From: Candidatus Lindowbacteria bacterium RIFCSPLOWO2_12_FULL_62_27
GTDB taxonomy: Bacteria > Lindowbacteria > 2-12-FULL-62-27
DNA length: 64,000 nucleotides
NCBI GenBank assembly: GCA_001784175.1
Contig: MFPR01000020.1
Span: forward strand, 215,248-279,247
Reading direction: 5' to 3'
Both the position numbers and the translations under genes were made by a program. Positions 25,949-34,865 of this stretch are shown here, in pieces (the stretch's first letter is position 1; each line of letters starts with the position of its first letter). The notes below the pieces were generated by a model. The model saw only the letters and a program-made list of their open reading frames with translations. It did not search any database and was not told where the DNA came from.

Positions 25949-26603
25949 CGACCGGCGGCAACTCCCAGGCCGCCTGAACTTCCCTATAGACCGGTTCCGG
26001 AAGCTGGACGAGGACCGGTTTCGCGCCGGGGTCGATCCATTTGAGGATGTATTCGACGTCGTTCAGGGCCAACGCGGTGCATCCGGACGTTCCGGTTTTT
26101 CCGTCTTTCCAGACATGGATGAAAATACAGCTTCCTCCGGAGGGAACCGCCGGCGCATCGTTGTGCCGGACCACGATGACCCGCCGGTAGAGGTCGTCCG
26201 TGCGCACCATGGGTTCGGCCGATCGCCAGTCGCGGTCGGAGCTGTCGGTCACGATCTCATTGTAGTGGCGTGAGACCGGGTCATCGACACACAAGAGTTT
26301 GGCAACCGACGGCCGGTAGGGCCAACGCGATCCCCTCGGCGGCGCGGGATCGTATCCGTACGCGGCGCCCAGCGAGAAGACGCCGGCGGGGCTTCGCATG
26401 TCGCCCTCCGCCTTCTGCGGTTTCTCGCGGACTTCGGGATGGAGGCCGATGCCCCAAGCCATGCCTTTTTCGCCGAGGACCGCCTGCATTTCCTTTTTCA
26501 GGCGCCAAGCCTCACCGGTTTTGTCATAGAGGAAAACGCGCGCGTCCATGGAAACCCATGACCGGCTTGCTACGACGATGAACTGCCGGCTGTTTTTGGA
26601 AAT
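25929..26603 (-). CDS. L,D-transpeptidase (YkuD) family protein; start codon unusual
   Basis: The catalytic motif is FIHVWKDGKTGTSGCTAL (His, then Ser-x-Gly-Cys-Thr), that of L,D-transpeptidases which cross-link peptidoglycan or attach lipoproteins; WGIGLHP and SPAGVFSLGAAYGYDP fit the fold. The first ATG (26549) would remove a conserved-looking strand: upstream codons read SRQFIVVASRSWVS in frame, back to ATT 26603, 11 bases after the moeA stop. No ATG, GTG or TTG occurs there, so either ATT is used or the N-terminus is damaged. No signal peptide is visible. It is probably co-transcribed with moeA. Confidence 0.8.
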   Translation of the reverse strand: MSKNSRQFIVVASRSWVSMDARVFLYDKTGEAWRLKKEMQAVLGEKGMAWGIGLHPEVREKPQKAEGDMRSPAGVFSLGAAYGYDPAPPRGSRWPYRPSVAKLLCVDDPVSRHYNEIVTDSSDRDWRSAEPMVRTDDLYRRVIVVRHNDAPAVPSGGSCIFIHVWKDGKTGTSGCTALALNDVEYILKWIDPGAKPVLVQLPEPVYREVQAAWELPPVVTKPEI

Positions 26604-26614
26604 CGTTTCCGTTC

Positions 26615-27826
26615 TTAGCGCCAGCGCCAGACTTCGAGCAGTTCGCCCGGCTGGACGGAGAGGCGGCCTTCGGGCAGGACAATGAGGCTGTTGGAGCCGT
26701 AGAGAGACGTCACGAGATGGGATTCCTGCGGCCCGGTGGTCCGGACGACCGTCTTGCCGTTGTCGGCCTGGACGCGGCCGCGCAGGAAGTTGGTGAAGCG
26801 TGGATTGCCGCCGATGGGTTCGGAGGCTTCGGCGAATTCGCGGGGCAAATCGAGGGCCCGAAATCCGGCCATGCCCAGGACGAAGGGCCGGACGTAGAGG
26901 AGGAAGGTCACAAAGGTGGAGACGGGGTTCCCGGGCAGCGCAAACAAGAAGTCGTTGCCCTTGCGGGCGAAGAGAATCGGCTTTCCGGGTTTCTGGCGGA
27001 CTTTGTAAAACAGCGCCTTCATCTTAAGCCGCTTCTCCACCACCGTCTTCACAAAATCGTACTGCCCGGCCGACACGCCGGCGGAGGTGACGACCACGTG
27101 GCATTTGCCGAAGGCGGAGCGGATGGCGGAAGCGATCTGGCGTGGATTGTCCTTGACGATGCCGAAATTCCGGCATGGGATGCGGTAGTGTTCGAGGAGC
27201 GCAGCCATGATGTGGGTATTGACGTTCCGGACCTTCCCTTTCATCAACTTGTGGCCCGGTTCGACCAGCTCGTCGCCGCTGGTGAGGAGGCCGACGACAG
27301 GTTTTTCGAAGACAGGAATTTTTTGCGCGCCCGCCAGATGCGCCAGCGCGATCTCGGCCGGACCGAGGCGGTCTCCTTGCCGCAGCACCACGGCGCCCCG
27401 GCGGATGTCTTCGCCGGCCCGGCGAATGTTGTCACCGCGAAGCCTGGGCGGACGGTATACGTACACGGTATTCTGCTCTTCCCGCGTTTCCTCCACCGGC
27501 ACGACCACATCCGCCCCTTTGGGGATGGGCGCGCCGGTTGTGATCCTCATCGCCTCGCCGGCGGAAACCCGCCGGCTGGGGACCTGCCCGGCCCGCACGG
27601 AACCGACGATTTTAAGCTTGGTCGGCTCCTCGCCCTTTCCGGCCACATCGTCGTACAGGATGGCGAATCCGTCCAGGGCGGAATTGTCCATGGTCGGAAT
27701 ATCGCTGTCTCCTTTGACGTCCGCCGCCACGCAGGAGTACATGGCCTTGGAAACAGGTATCCGGACAGGCTTGGGCTTTGGGATGTTCGCTTTGAGAACC
27801 TCTTGAGCTTCCTGGAAACTAACCAT
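26615..27826 (-). CDS. moeA: Molybdopterin molybdenumtransferase MoeA
   Basis: Inserts molybdenum into adenylylated molybdopterin. PTMDNSALDGFAI, MRITTGAPIPKGADVVVPVEET, GVSAGQYDF and ALPGNPVSTFVTF are the MoeA/gephyrin motifs. 403 residues is normal. It is the only molybdenum-cofactor gene here. A good promoter lies upstream (27880-27907), giving an ordinary leader of about 50 bases. Confidence 0.95.
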   Translation of the reverse strand: MVSFQEAQEVLKANIPKPKPVRIPVSKAMYSCVAADVKGDSDIPTMDNSALDGFAILYDDVAGKGEEPTKLKIVGSVRAGQVPSRRVSAGEAMRITTGAPIPKGADVVVPVEETREEQNTVYVYRPPRLRGDNIRRAGEDIRRGAVVLRQGDRLGPAEIALAHLAGAQKIPVFEKPVVGLLTSGDELVEPGHKLMKGKVRNVNTHIMAALLEHYRIPCRNFGIVKDNPRQIASAIRSAFGKCHVVVTSAGVSAGQYDFVKTVVEKRLKMKALFYKVRQKPGKPILFARKGNDFLFALPGNPVSTFVTFLLYVRPFVLGMAGFRALDLPREFAEASEPIGGNPRFTNFLRGRVQADNGKTVVRTTGPQESHLVTSLYGSNSLIVLPEGRLSVQPGELLEVWRWR

Positions 27827-27879
27827 TTAAGTCAAATAGCGCCCGTGAGATAGCACAAATGTTCCATAAATTAAGGGGG

Positions 27880-27907
27880 ATCATATCAGATTTTTTGGAA
27901 AAATCAA
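27880..27907 (-). promoter_or_regulatory. Promoter of moeA
   Basis: TTGATT (27902-27907), 16-base spacer, TATGAT (27880-27885) on the minus strand. An inverted repeat GATTTTT-TGG-AAAAATC (27889-27905) covers the spacer and -35 and could be an operator. Confidence 0.5.
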
Positions 27908-27940
27908 GGGGAGTGTCCGCACGGCCGAAAAATAGAGCAT

Positions 27941-28702
27941 ATGATCAGTCTGGCCATGATAGCAAAGAATGAGGAGAAACGGATCGAGCGGGCGATTCGC
28001 AGTGTGCAGGGGTGCATCGATGAGATCGTGGTGGTGGACACGGGATCCGTGGATGGCACGCGTGAAATCGCGCGGAAGTTGGGCGCCGAAGTCCTGGAAC
28101 ATCCATTCCGAGGTGATTTTTCGGAGGCCCGGAATGTGAGTCTGTCCGGGTGCCGCGGGGATTGGATACTGGTTCTGGACGCCGACGAGTTTTTTCCGCT
28201 TTCCCCGAAAGTGATGCTGGAAGCGGCCGTGGAGGAGAGCGTCGGCGGTGCGCCGAACTGCTACAAGGGCTATTATCTTCTGCGGCACAATTACGAGGAA
28301 ACCGGGCAGGCGGTGACCTACAGCGATTATGTGCTGAGGTTGTTTCGAAACCGTCCGGGCGTGGCGTTCCGGCACCGGGTGCATGAGACGCTGGAGGAGA
28401 GCCTGGATCTCATCGAAGGCAAATACACGCACGTTTCCGCCATGCCGATCTCGCATTATCTGTACGAGCGCGAAGCCGTGTATCTGGACACGAAGCACGA
28501 GCGTTACGTGGAGGGCCTGAAGAAGGACATTGCGGATAATCCCGCGGACGCCGGCCGATACGATTTTCTGGGTTGCGAATACGCGCGGCTGGGCCGGCTG
28601 GAAGAGGCGGAAGGCGCGTTTCGGACCCTGCTGAGCCTGCAACCGGGGCATCCCGGCGCGATGGAATCCCTGGCGCTGGTCCTACGATTGAAAACCGGTT
28701 AA
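27941..28702 (+). CDS. Family 2 glycosyltransferase with C-terminal TPR
   Basis: The N-terminus LAMIAKNEEKRIERAIRSVQG, EIVVVDTGSVDGTREIA and WILVLDADEFF (DxD) define a GT-A family 2 glycosyltransferase of the YibD/WaaE-like type that often modifies LPS or glycoproteins. The last ~45 residues (RYDFLGCEYARLGRLEEAEGAFRTLLSLQP) form a tetratricopeptide unit, as in protein-glycosylating members. 253 residues, cytosolic. It is single-gene, divergent from moeA and convergent with the prenyl synthase. Confidence 0.88.
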   Translation: MISLAMIAKNEEKRIERAIRSVQGCIDEIVVVDTGSVDGTREIARKLGAEVLEHPFRGDFSEARNVSLSGCRGDWILVLDADEFFPLSPKVMLEAAVEESVGGAPNCYKGYYLLRHNYEETGQAVTYSDYVLRLFRNRPGVAFRHRVHETLEESLDLIEGKYTHVSAMPISHYLYEREAVYLDTKHERYVEGLKKDIADNPADAGRYDFLGCEYARLGRLEEAEGAFRTLLSLQPGHPGAMESLALVLRLKTG

Positions 28703-28714
28703 CTCAAATTCGAA

Positions 28715-29737
28715 TCAAGTAAGGCAGGGCTTGGGCAGGCCCTCCTGCTGGAGGACGAAATCGCAGATGGCCTGGAGCGATGCGATCGCCGGGCCGGATT
28801 CGGGGTCGCGCTGGGCCGTCAGCAGATCACGGGCCTCGGCCAGAAACGTATCGGCCTCCCGGAGGCTGCGCGGAATGATGTCGTTCTGGTTGAGGTGGTC
28901 GGTGAGTGTTGCGCGCGCCTGCGGCGAGAGGTTGTGATGGGCGGCGAGGTCGCCGATGTCGGGTGCTGCGCCTGATTCCATCAGCAGAATCGCCGGGAGG
29001 GTCATCTTGCCCTCCGCCAAATCCTGAAAGACCGGTTTGCCGAGGTGATTTTCGGAGGCGGTGTAATCGAGGATGTCGTCAATCATCTGGAACGCAACGC
29101 CGAATTGCCAGCCGAACTTCCTAAATACCTGCCGACGTTCCACCGGGACCCGTGCGGCTTCGGCGCCGACCTCGGCGCAGGCGGCGAAGAAGTCGGCTGT
29201 TTTTTTCGAGATGATCTCCATATAAATTTCGCGCCGGCTGCGAGTTTCGGGTGACATGAGGACCTGCATGAGTTCTCCGTGGGCCATCCCGACGGTGGTG
29301 CGGGTCACGACCTGGACGGTGTGATGGGAACCGAACCGGTTAAAGATGTCGATGGCGGTGGCGTAGAGGTAATCGCCGACGAGGACAGCGGTTTTGTCAG
29401 TGAAGAGTTCGTGGAGTGTCTGGTGGCCTCGGCGCTGGTAGGCGCCGTCGACCACATCGTCGTGGATGAGGGTGGCGATGTGCATGAGTTCAATGGCGGC
29501 CGCCTGTTCGATGACGTCCTGGGGCGTTTCGGCGCGCGCCGCCCGGCAGGCGTGGTTGACGAGGAGGGTGATGGCGGGCCTCAGTCGTTTGCCCATGCTG
29601 CGGAATGCGCCAAATTCGCGTGGAAAGGGATCGAGCGCTTCCTCCACGATTCCCCTCAGCCTTCCATCCACGCGCTTGATATCTTCGGCGATCGGTTTAT
29701 AAATTTCAGCCAAGCTCACAGCGGTTTTCGGATCCAC
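28715..29737 (-). CDS. Trans-polyprenyl diphosphate synthase (IspB/octaprenyl type)
   Basis: Elongates allylic diphosphates with IPP, for quinone side chains. The first Asp-rich motif is LIHDDVVDGAYQRRG and the second FQMIDDILDYT; GKRLRPAITLL and KTADFFAACAEVGA are conserved. 340 residues. The residues before the first motif (ELMHIATLIHDD) are small, which usually means a medium/long chain product. It starts with GTG at 29737, 11 bases after a -10 hexamer. No quinone genes are nearby, so chain length is not assignable. Confidence 0.9.
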   Translation of the reverse strand: MDPKTAVSLAEIYKPIAEDIKRVDGRLRGIVEEALDPFPREFGAFRSMGKRLRPAITLLVNHACRAARAETPQDVIEQAAAIELMHIATLIHDDVVDGAYQRRGHQTLHELFTDKTAVLVGDYLYATAIDIFNRFGSHHTVQVVTRTTVGMAHGELMQVLMSPETRSRREIYMEIISKKTADFFAACAEVGAEAARVPVERRQVFRKFGWQFGVAFQMIDDILDYTASENHLGKPVFQDLAEGKMTLPAILLMESGAAPDIGDLAAHHNLSPQARATLTDHLNQNDIIPRSLREADTFLAEARDLLTAQRDPESGPAIASLQAICDFVLQQEGLPKPCLT

Positions 29738-29748
29738 GTTGGAAGGGC

Positions 29749-29777
29749 ACCTTACAAATGAAAGCGGCTGAAATCAA
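29749..29777 (-). promoter_or_regulatory. Promoter of the prenyl diphosphate synthase (short leader)
   Basis: TTGATT (29772-29777), 17-base spacer, TAAGGT (29749-29754) on the minus strand, 11 bases before GTG 29737. Confidence 0.45.
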
Positions 29778-29824
29778 GCCCAATCGAACATTGAACGCCG
29801 GCCGGAGTATGATAAAAAAATGGT

Positions 29825-31717
29825 GTGAAGGAAGAGGGAGAGGCGAGGAACCGGCCGGCGTCGGAGACGCCGGCACTTGGGGCGCCGGAGGCGCTGATCC
29901 GGAATTTCTGCATCATTGCGCACGTCGATCACGGCAAGTCGACGCTGGCCGATCGCATCCTTGAAAAGACGGGCGCGGTGTCGAAGCAGAAAATGCGGGA
30001 CCAGTTCATGGACCAGCTCGACATCGAGCGCGAGCGGGGGATCACGATCAAGGCGGCCGCGGCGCGTCTTCGCTACAGCGCGAGGGATGGGCGTGTCTAC
30101 CAATTGAACCTGATCGACACGCCGGGCCACGTCGATTTTTCGTACGAGGTGTCGCGGAGCCTGGCGGCCTGCGAGGGTGCGGTCCTGGTGGTGGACGCGA
30201 CGCAGGGCGTGGAGGCGCAGACCGTGTCGAATTTTTTCCTCGCCCGGGAAAACGGCCTGACGATCCTCCCGGTCCTCAACAAGTGCGATCTCCCCCAGGC
30301 GGATCCCGCGCGGTCGGCCGGCCAGCTCAAGGAACTCGGCGTGGATACGAGGAACCTTTTGAGAGTAAGCGCGAAGACCGGGTCGGGCGTGGATGATCTC
30401 TTGGAGCGCATCGTGCGTGTTTTTCCGAATCCGCGGCGGGCGCTGGAAGGGCAGGACATATTACAGGCGTTGATCTTCGATTCACACTACGACAATTTTC
30501 GCGGGGTACTGGCCTATGTGCGGATTTTCAGCGGGCGGTTGAAGGCGAACGACCGCGTGCGGTTGATGGCGGCCGGGGTCGAGTCGGTGGTGACGGAGGT
30601 GGGAGTGTTTTCCCCGAGTCCCTTGCGCGTGGGCGGGCTGTCGACCGGCGAAGTCGGATACGTGGCGGGCGGCTGGAAGACGCTGACGGAGGTGGAGGTG
30701 GGCGACACGCTGACGCGCGCGGCCGGCGCCCGCGTGGAGGCGCTGCCGGGCTACCGGCGGATCAAGCCGATGGTGTATGCGAGCCTGTTTGCGTCGGAGG
30801 GCGAGAACTACGAGGCGTTGAAGGTGGCGCTGGAGAAGCTGTCGCTGAATGATTCAGCGCTGACGATCGAGCCGGAGGTTTCGGACGCGCTGGGCTTCGG
30901 CTTCAAATGCGGCTTTCTGGGTCTTCTTCACATGGAGATTGTGTCGGAGCGCCTGTCGCGGGAGCTTGGGATCGAGACGTTGCTCGCGACGCCGACCGTC
31001 GTGTACCGCGCGAAGGTCCGGTCGGGCGACGGCGTGGTGCGCTGGGAGGAGGTGCGGAGCGCGTCGGAGCTCCCGGGCTTGGACCGGCTGGAGGAGATAG
31101 AGGAGCCGCGGATCAAGTCTCTGATTTTCACGCCGACGGAGAGCGTCGGTCCGGTGATGCAGCTTCTGGACGAGCGGCGCGGGAAACTGCAGGAGATGAA
31201 TTATCTGGACCCGCAGAAAGTGATATTGACGTATGATCTGCCACTGTCCGAAGTGATCACGGATTTTTACGACCGCCTGAAGTCTCTCACGCACGGGTTC
31301 GCGTCCTTCGACTATGAGCCGGCCGGCTACGCCGCCGCCGAGATGCGGAAGCTGGAGGTGCTGTTGAACGGCAAGGAGGTGGACGCGCTTTCGCTGATCG
31401 TCCACAAGGACGACGCCTACCGTGTCGCCAAGTCGGTGGCTCAGCGGCTGACCGAGTCGATCCCGCGCCAGCTTTTTGAAGTGGTGGTCCAGGTCGCGTC
31501 GAACGGGCGAATCATCGCAAGGGATACGATCCGGCCCATGCGGAAACACGTCACGGCCAAGTGCTACGGCGGGGACATCACGCGCAAGCGGAAGCTCCTG
31601 GAGAAACAGAGAGAGGGCAAGAAGAAGATGAAGATGATCGGCGCCGTGGAGGTTCCCAAGGAGGCGTTCCTGTCGCTCATGCGGATCGGCCGGTCGGAAC
31701 CGCCGGGTCGGGGTTGA
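29825..31717 (+). CDS. lepA: Translation elongation factor 4 (LepA)
   Basis: Ribosome-associated GTPase. RNFCIIAHVDHGKSTLADRI, DTPGHVDFSYEVSRSLAACEG and NKCDLPQAD are the G motifs; the C-terminal RIGAVEVPKEAFLSLM-like tail (MIGAVEVPKEAFLSLM) and LLEKQREGKKKMK are LepA-specific. The start is GTG 29825, 11 bases after TATGAT; the ~25 residues before ALIRNF are an unusual N-terminal extension. The stop overlaps the next start (ATGA) so LepA is translationally coupled to a penicillin-binding protein. Confidence 0.95.
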   Translation: MKEEGEARNRPASETPALGAPEALIRNFCIIAHVDHGKSTLADRILEKTGAVSKQKMRDQFMDQLDIERERGITIKAAAARLRYSARDGRVYQLNLIDTPGHVDFSYEVSRSLAACEGAVLVVDATQGVEAQTVSNFFLARENGLTILPVLNKCDLPQADPARSAGQLKELGVDTRNLLRVSAKTGSGVDDLLERIVRVFPNPRRALEGQDILQALIFDSHYDNFRGVLAYVRIFSGRLKANDRVRLMAAGVESVVTEVGVFSPSPLRVGGLSTGEVGYVAGGWKTLTEVEVGDTLTRAAGARVEALPGYRRIKPMVYASLFASEGENYEALKVALEKLSLNDSALTIEPEVSDALGFGFKCGFLGLLHMEIVSERLSRELGIETLLATPTVVYRAKVRSGDGVVRWEEVRSASELPGLDRLEEIEEPRIKSLIFTPTESVGPVMQLLDERRGKLQEMNYLDPQKVILTYDLPLSEVITDFYDRLKSLTHGFASFDYEPAGYAAAEMRKLEVLLNGKEVDALSLIVHKDDAYRVAKSVAQRLTESIPRQLFEVVVQVASNGRIIARDTIRPMRKHVTAKCYGGDITRKRKLLEKQREGKKKMKMIGAVEVPKEAFLSLMRIGRSEPPGRG

Positions 31718-33417
31718 TGATTCAGGGAGGCGGCGGCCGGCGGCTGTTCGACCCGTCGCTCAGAATTGGGATTGCGGCCTTCGGGGTGCTGGTGGGGTTT
31801 GCGTTCCTGTTCATCCGGCTTGGGTATCTCCAGCTCGGCCCGGAGTCGGACCGGCTGGCGAACGAGACCCGGCGCGTGTGGATGAACATGTTCGTTCAGC
31901 CGCAGCGAGGCCGGATCCTGGACCGCGAGGGCCGGATCCTCGCGGCGAGCATTGAATGCAAGTCGCTCTATGCGCATCCAACAAAAGTCAAAGAGAAGAA
32001 CCGGCTGGCGCTACTCCTGGCGAAACATGAACTGGAGTCTTTGGAAGAGAGCCTGGAGCGGCTGTCGTCCAGGAGCGCGTTTGTGTGGTTGAGCCGGGGG
32101 ATCGACAAGGAGCGGTGGGACAAGATCAAAGGGGAATTTGCGAAGATCGAAGGGATCGGCGCGCTGCCGGAATGGCGCCGGCGCTATCCGCTGGGCGCCG
32201 TGGGCGCCAACGTTCTCGGATTTGTCGGCGCGGACGGGCACGGACTTGCGGGCGTCGAATACACGATGGACGGCGAGCTGTCGGGAGAGCCGGGGAGCCT
32301 GAGGGTTGAGATCGGCGACCACGGGATGCCCGTGATCCGCGACGCGGCGGGCCGCGACAATCCGGTGTTCAAGGGCCGGGACGAGACGCTGACGATCGAC
32401 GCGTACGTGCAGGAGGCGACGGACCAGGCGCTGTCGTCGACCGTGGAGCGTTTCGAAGCCGCCGGCGGGAGCGTGGTGGTGACGGACGCGCGCGGGGGAG
32501 AGATCCTGGCGATGGGATCGTATCCGACGTTCGATCCGAACCGTTTTACGGAGTATCATCCGGCGCAGTACCGGAACCTGGCCGTGAACGCGATGTTCGA
32601 GCCGGGCTCGACGTTCAAGATCGTGACGATTTCGGTTCTGTGCGCGGACCATCCGGCGGCGCTGGCGGACCATTATTTTTGCAATGGCTACATCAAGATT
32701 CCGGGCGTGCCGCACGGCATCCGGTGTTATGCGTCGCACGGGCCACTGACGTTCCGGACGGCCGTGGAGGCGTCGTGCAACGTGGGGATCATCCGTGCGG
32801 CCCAGCGTATTCCGCAGGAATCGTTCTACCGGGCGGTGCAATCCTTCGGATTCGGAATTCCCTCCGGCGTGGAATTGCCGGGAGAGGAGAAGGGCCTCTT
32901 GAGGAAGCCGTACCGGTGGTCGCTGTCGTCGCAGACATCGATGTCGATCGGTCACGAAGTGGGTGTGACGAACCTGCAGATCGCGATGGCGATGGGGGCG
33001 ATCGCGAACGGCGGGCGGCTGATGAAACCTGCGTTGATCCGCCGTCCCGGCGCCGGTCCCCGCCTGGTCCGGCAGGCGATGCGACCGGAAGTGGCGTACC
33101 AGGTTCGCGATTTTCTGGTTTCTGCCGTGGAAGGCGAGATGGGGACAGGGAAGAAGGCCAAAGTGCCGGGGGTGCGGGTGGGCGGCAAGACCGGCACGGC
33201 GATGGTGCCGGACCCGAAGGTTGGGGGGTATGATCCGAACCGTTTTATTTCCTCCTTTGTCGGCTTTTTTCCGGCCGAATCGCCGCGGTACGTGATTTCG
33301 GTGGTGATTCACGAGCCGGCCCCGGGCATCGGGCATTTCGGCGGAGATGTGGCGGCGCCCGCATTTTCGAAAGTGGGGACGGCGCTTCTCAAGCTGATCG
33401 TCCCGCCGCGGACATGA
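31717..33417 (+). CDS. Class B penicillin-binding protein (FtsI/PBP2 type transpeptidase)
   Basis: A single N-terminal membrane anchor (IGIAAFGVLVGFAFLFIRLGYLQL) is followed by the dimerisation domain with RGRILDREGRILA. The transpeptidase domain has the active-site FEPGSTFKI (SxxK), EASCN (SxN) and VGGKTGTAM (KTG). 566 residues. Motif pattern favours FtsI/SpoVD over PBP2/MrdA. It is not in a division-cell-wall cluster; it lies between lepA and two maf genes with ATGA overlaps on both sides. Whether it serves septation or elongation cannot be told. Confidence 0.9.
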   Translation: MIQGGGGRRLFDPSLRIGIAAFGVLVGFAFLFIRLGYLQLGPESDRLANETRRVWMNMFVQPQRGRILDREGRILAASIECKSLYAHPTKVKEKNRLALLLAKHELESLEESLERLSSRSAFVWLSRGIDKERWDKIKGEFAKIEGIGALPEWRRRYPLGAVGANVLGFVGADGHGLAGVEYTMDGELSGEPGSLRVEIGDHGMPVIRDAAGRDNPVFKGRDETLTIDAYVQEATDQALSSTVERFEAAGGSVVVTDARGGEILAMGSYPTFDPNRFTEYHPAQYRNLAVNAMFEPGSTFKIVTISVLCADHPAALADHYFCNGYIKIPGVPHGIRCYASHGPLTFRTAVEASCNVGIIRAAQRIPQESFYRAVQSFGFGIPSGVELPGEEKGLLRKPYRWSLSSQTSMSIGHEVGVTNLQIAMAMGAIANGGRLMKPALIRRPGAGPRLVRQAMRPEVAYQVRDFLVSAVEGEMGTGKKAKVPGVRVGGKTGTAMVPDPKVGGYDPNRFISSFVGFFPAESPRYVISVVIHEPAPGIGHFGGDVAAPAFSKVGTALLKLIVPPRT

Positions 33418-34865
33418 GGCCGGGGAATACGGAGGCGCTCCGCCGGAACCATCCGGAGTTGCTGGCGCTGCTGGAACAGACCGCGCCGCTGACCACCGCG
33501 CATCTTGAGCCGAGCCGTCGCGGGCCGGAGACGCTCGTCTGGACGGACACCGGCGGCCGGCGGCGTTTTTTGCACAGCCAGGTCGATCCGGTCGAGGAGG
33601 CGCGGAAGCTGGCGGCGGCCGCGATTGCGCCGGGCATGACGCGCGCGCTGGTGGTCGGGCACGGCGCCGGCCACGAACTGCGCGCGCTCGCGGCCCGGGT
33701 GGGTGAAGTGTGGGTGCTGGCGGCGAACGCGCCGCTTCTGCGGCTCCTGTGCGACCAAACGGATCTCTCGGACATTTTTTCCAATCCTGCCGTGCGCTGG
33801 ATCTTTGGCCGGCCCTCGAACATGGCGCGGCAGATGGCGGAGTTGATGAAGGATTTGTCCGGCCGGGAGGGCGAGATCGCCGTGGTGATCCATCCCCCGT
33901 TTGTGGAGACCGTCCCGGAGGAATTCTCGTCGGTGGTGGACGTCGTTCGAAAAATTCAGAGCGGCCGGGAGACGGAGGAGGAGTTGCGGCCGGTGGCGGC
34001 CGGGAATTTCCGGCGGAACCTGCCGGCGCTGGCGGCTCCGGGCGTTTCGAGCCTGTTTGGTCTGGCGCGAGGCCGACCTGTGGTGGTGGCCGGCGCGGGG
34101 CCGTCGCTGGACGACGCGATCGAGCCGCTGCGGGGGTTGTATTCATTTGCGTATCTCATCGCCGTGGACACGGTGGCGGAAGGGCTGGCGGAGATGGACA
34201 TGCCCGCAGACCTGATCGTGAGTCTGGATCCGCGCCCGGATTCGATGATTCATTTTCACTCCCGTGCGGACCGGCCGAGCCGCCCGGAGATTCTGGTGTT
34301 CACGCCGATCACGTATCCCGACATTGTGCGGGCATTTGAAGGCCGCCGGATGGTGGCCATTCCCCGGCGGCATTTTTTTTTGCATCCGATTGAAGCGGAC
34401 CTGTCGTGCAAGGGTCTATTGCGGAGCGGTGGGAGCGTATCGATTCTGGCCGCATCATTGGCCGCCGCGATGACGCCGGCCTATGTATGCCTGGCCGGTG
34501 TTGACTTTCAGGCGCGCCCGCGCCATTTGTACAGCCGCCTGTCATCGTATCTGCGTCGCGCGCGTGCGGAGTTGAGCCGGGTTTCGAGTTTCGAGAACGT
34601 CGAGCACGATTTTCTGTCCAAGGAACTTAGAAAAACGCCGACCCAGTCCACCGCGCCGAGGTTGGAGCATTACGCCTCGGATTTCCGGTTGATGCTGAGA
34701 GAAACGCCCGTGCCGTTCTACACGCTGGGCCCGTCCCTGGAAGGCGTGCGTCGCGGCGCGCTCCCCTGCGTCGCGGCGCCGCGAATGGACCGGCCGATCC
34801 GCGTTCCGGAGGAAGGAGGTCCGCTGCCATCGACGCTCATGCAGCGGCTGGGCATTTCGCCATGA
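33414..34865 (+). CDS. Maf/MptE-like (DUF115) protein 1, motility-associated glycosyltransferase family
   Basis: A 483-residue protein with the 6-hydroxymethylpterin-pyrophosphokinase-like domain: PVVVAGAGPSLDDAIEPLRG, IAVDTVAEGLAEMDMPADLIVSLDPR, then GGSVSILAASLAAAMTPAYVCLAGVDF. Flagellin nonulosonic-acid transferases (Maf) have this domain. The N-terminal ~200 residues form a second Rossmann-like domain (ALVVGHGAGHELRAL). It overlaps the PBP stop and the next maf start by four bases each. Flagellin itself and nonulosonate synthesis genes are not in the window, so the target is inferred. Confidence 0.83.
   Translation: MRPGNTEALRRNHPELLALLEQTAPLTTAHLEPSRRGPETLVWTDTGGRRRFLHSQVDPVEEARKLAAAAIAPGMTRALVVGHGAGHELRALAARVGEVWVLAANAPLLRLLCDQTDLSDIFSNPAVRWIFGRPSNMARQMAELMKDLSGREGEIAVVIHPPFVETVPEEFSSVVDVVRKIQSGRETEEELRPVAAGNFRRNLPALAAPGVSSLFGLARGRPVVVAGAGPSLDDAIEPLRGLYSFAYLIAVDTVAEGLAEMDMPADLIVSLDPRPDSMIHFHSRADRPSRPEILVFTPITYPDIVRAFEGRRMVAIPRRHFFLHPIEADLSCKGLLRSGGSVSILAASLAAAMTPAYVCLAGVDFQARPRHLYSRLSSYLRRARAELSRVSSFENVEHDFLSKELRKTPTQSTAPRLEHYASDFRLMLRETPVPFYTLGPSLEGVRRGALPCVAAPRMDRPIRVPEEGGPLPSTLMQRLGISP

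Noticed and set aside
28703-28714. TTCGAATC-like sequence suggestive of a tRNA T-loop
   Set aside because: Only 12 bases lie between two convergent genes and there is no cloverleaf; coincidence.
32011-34146. 711-codon minus-strand frame opposite the PBP and maf1
   Set aside because: Pro/Arg-rich antisense translation; both plus-strand genes are unambiguous.
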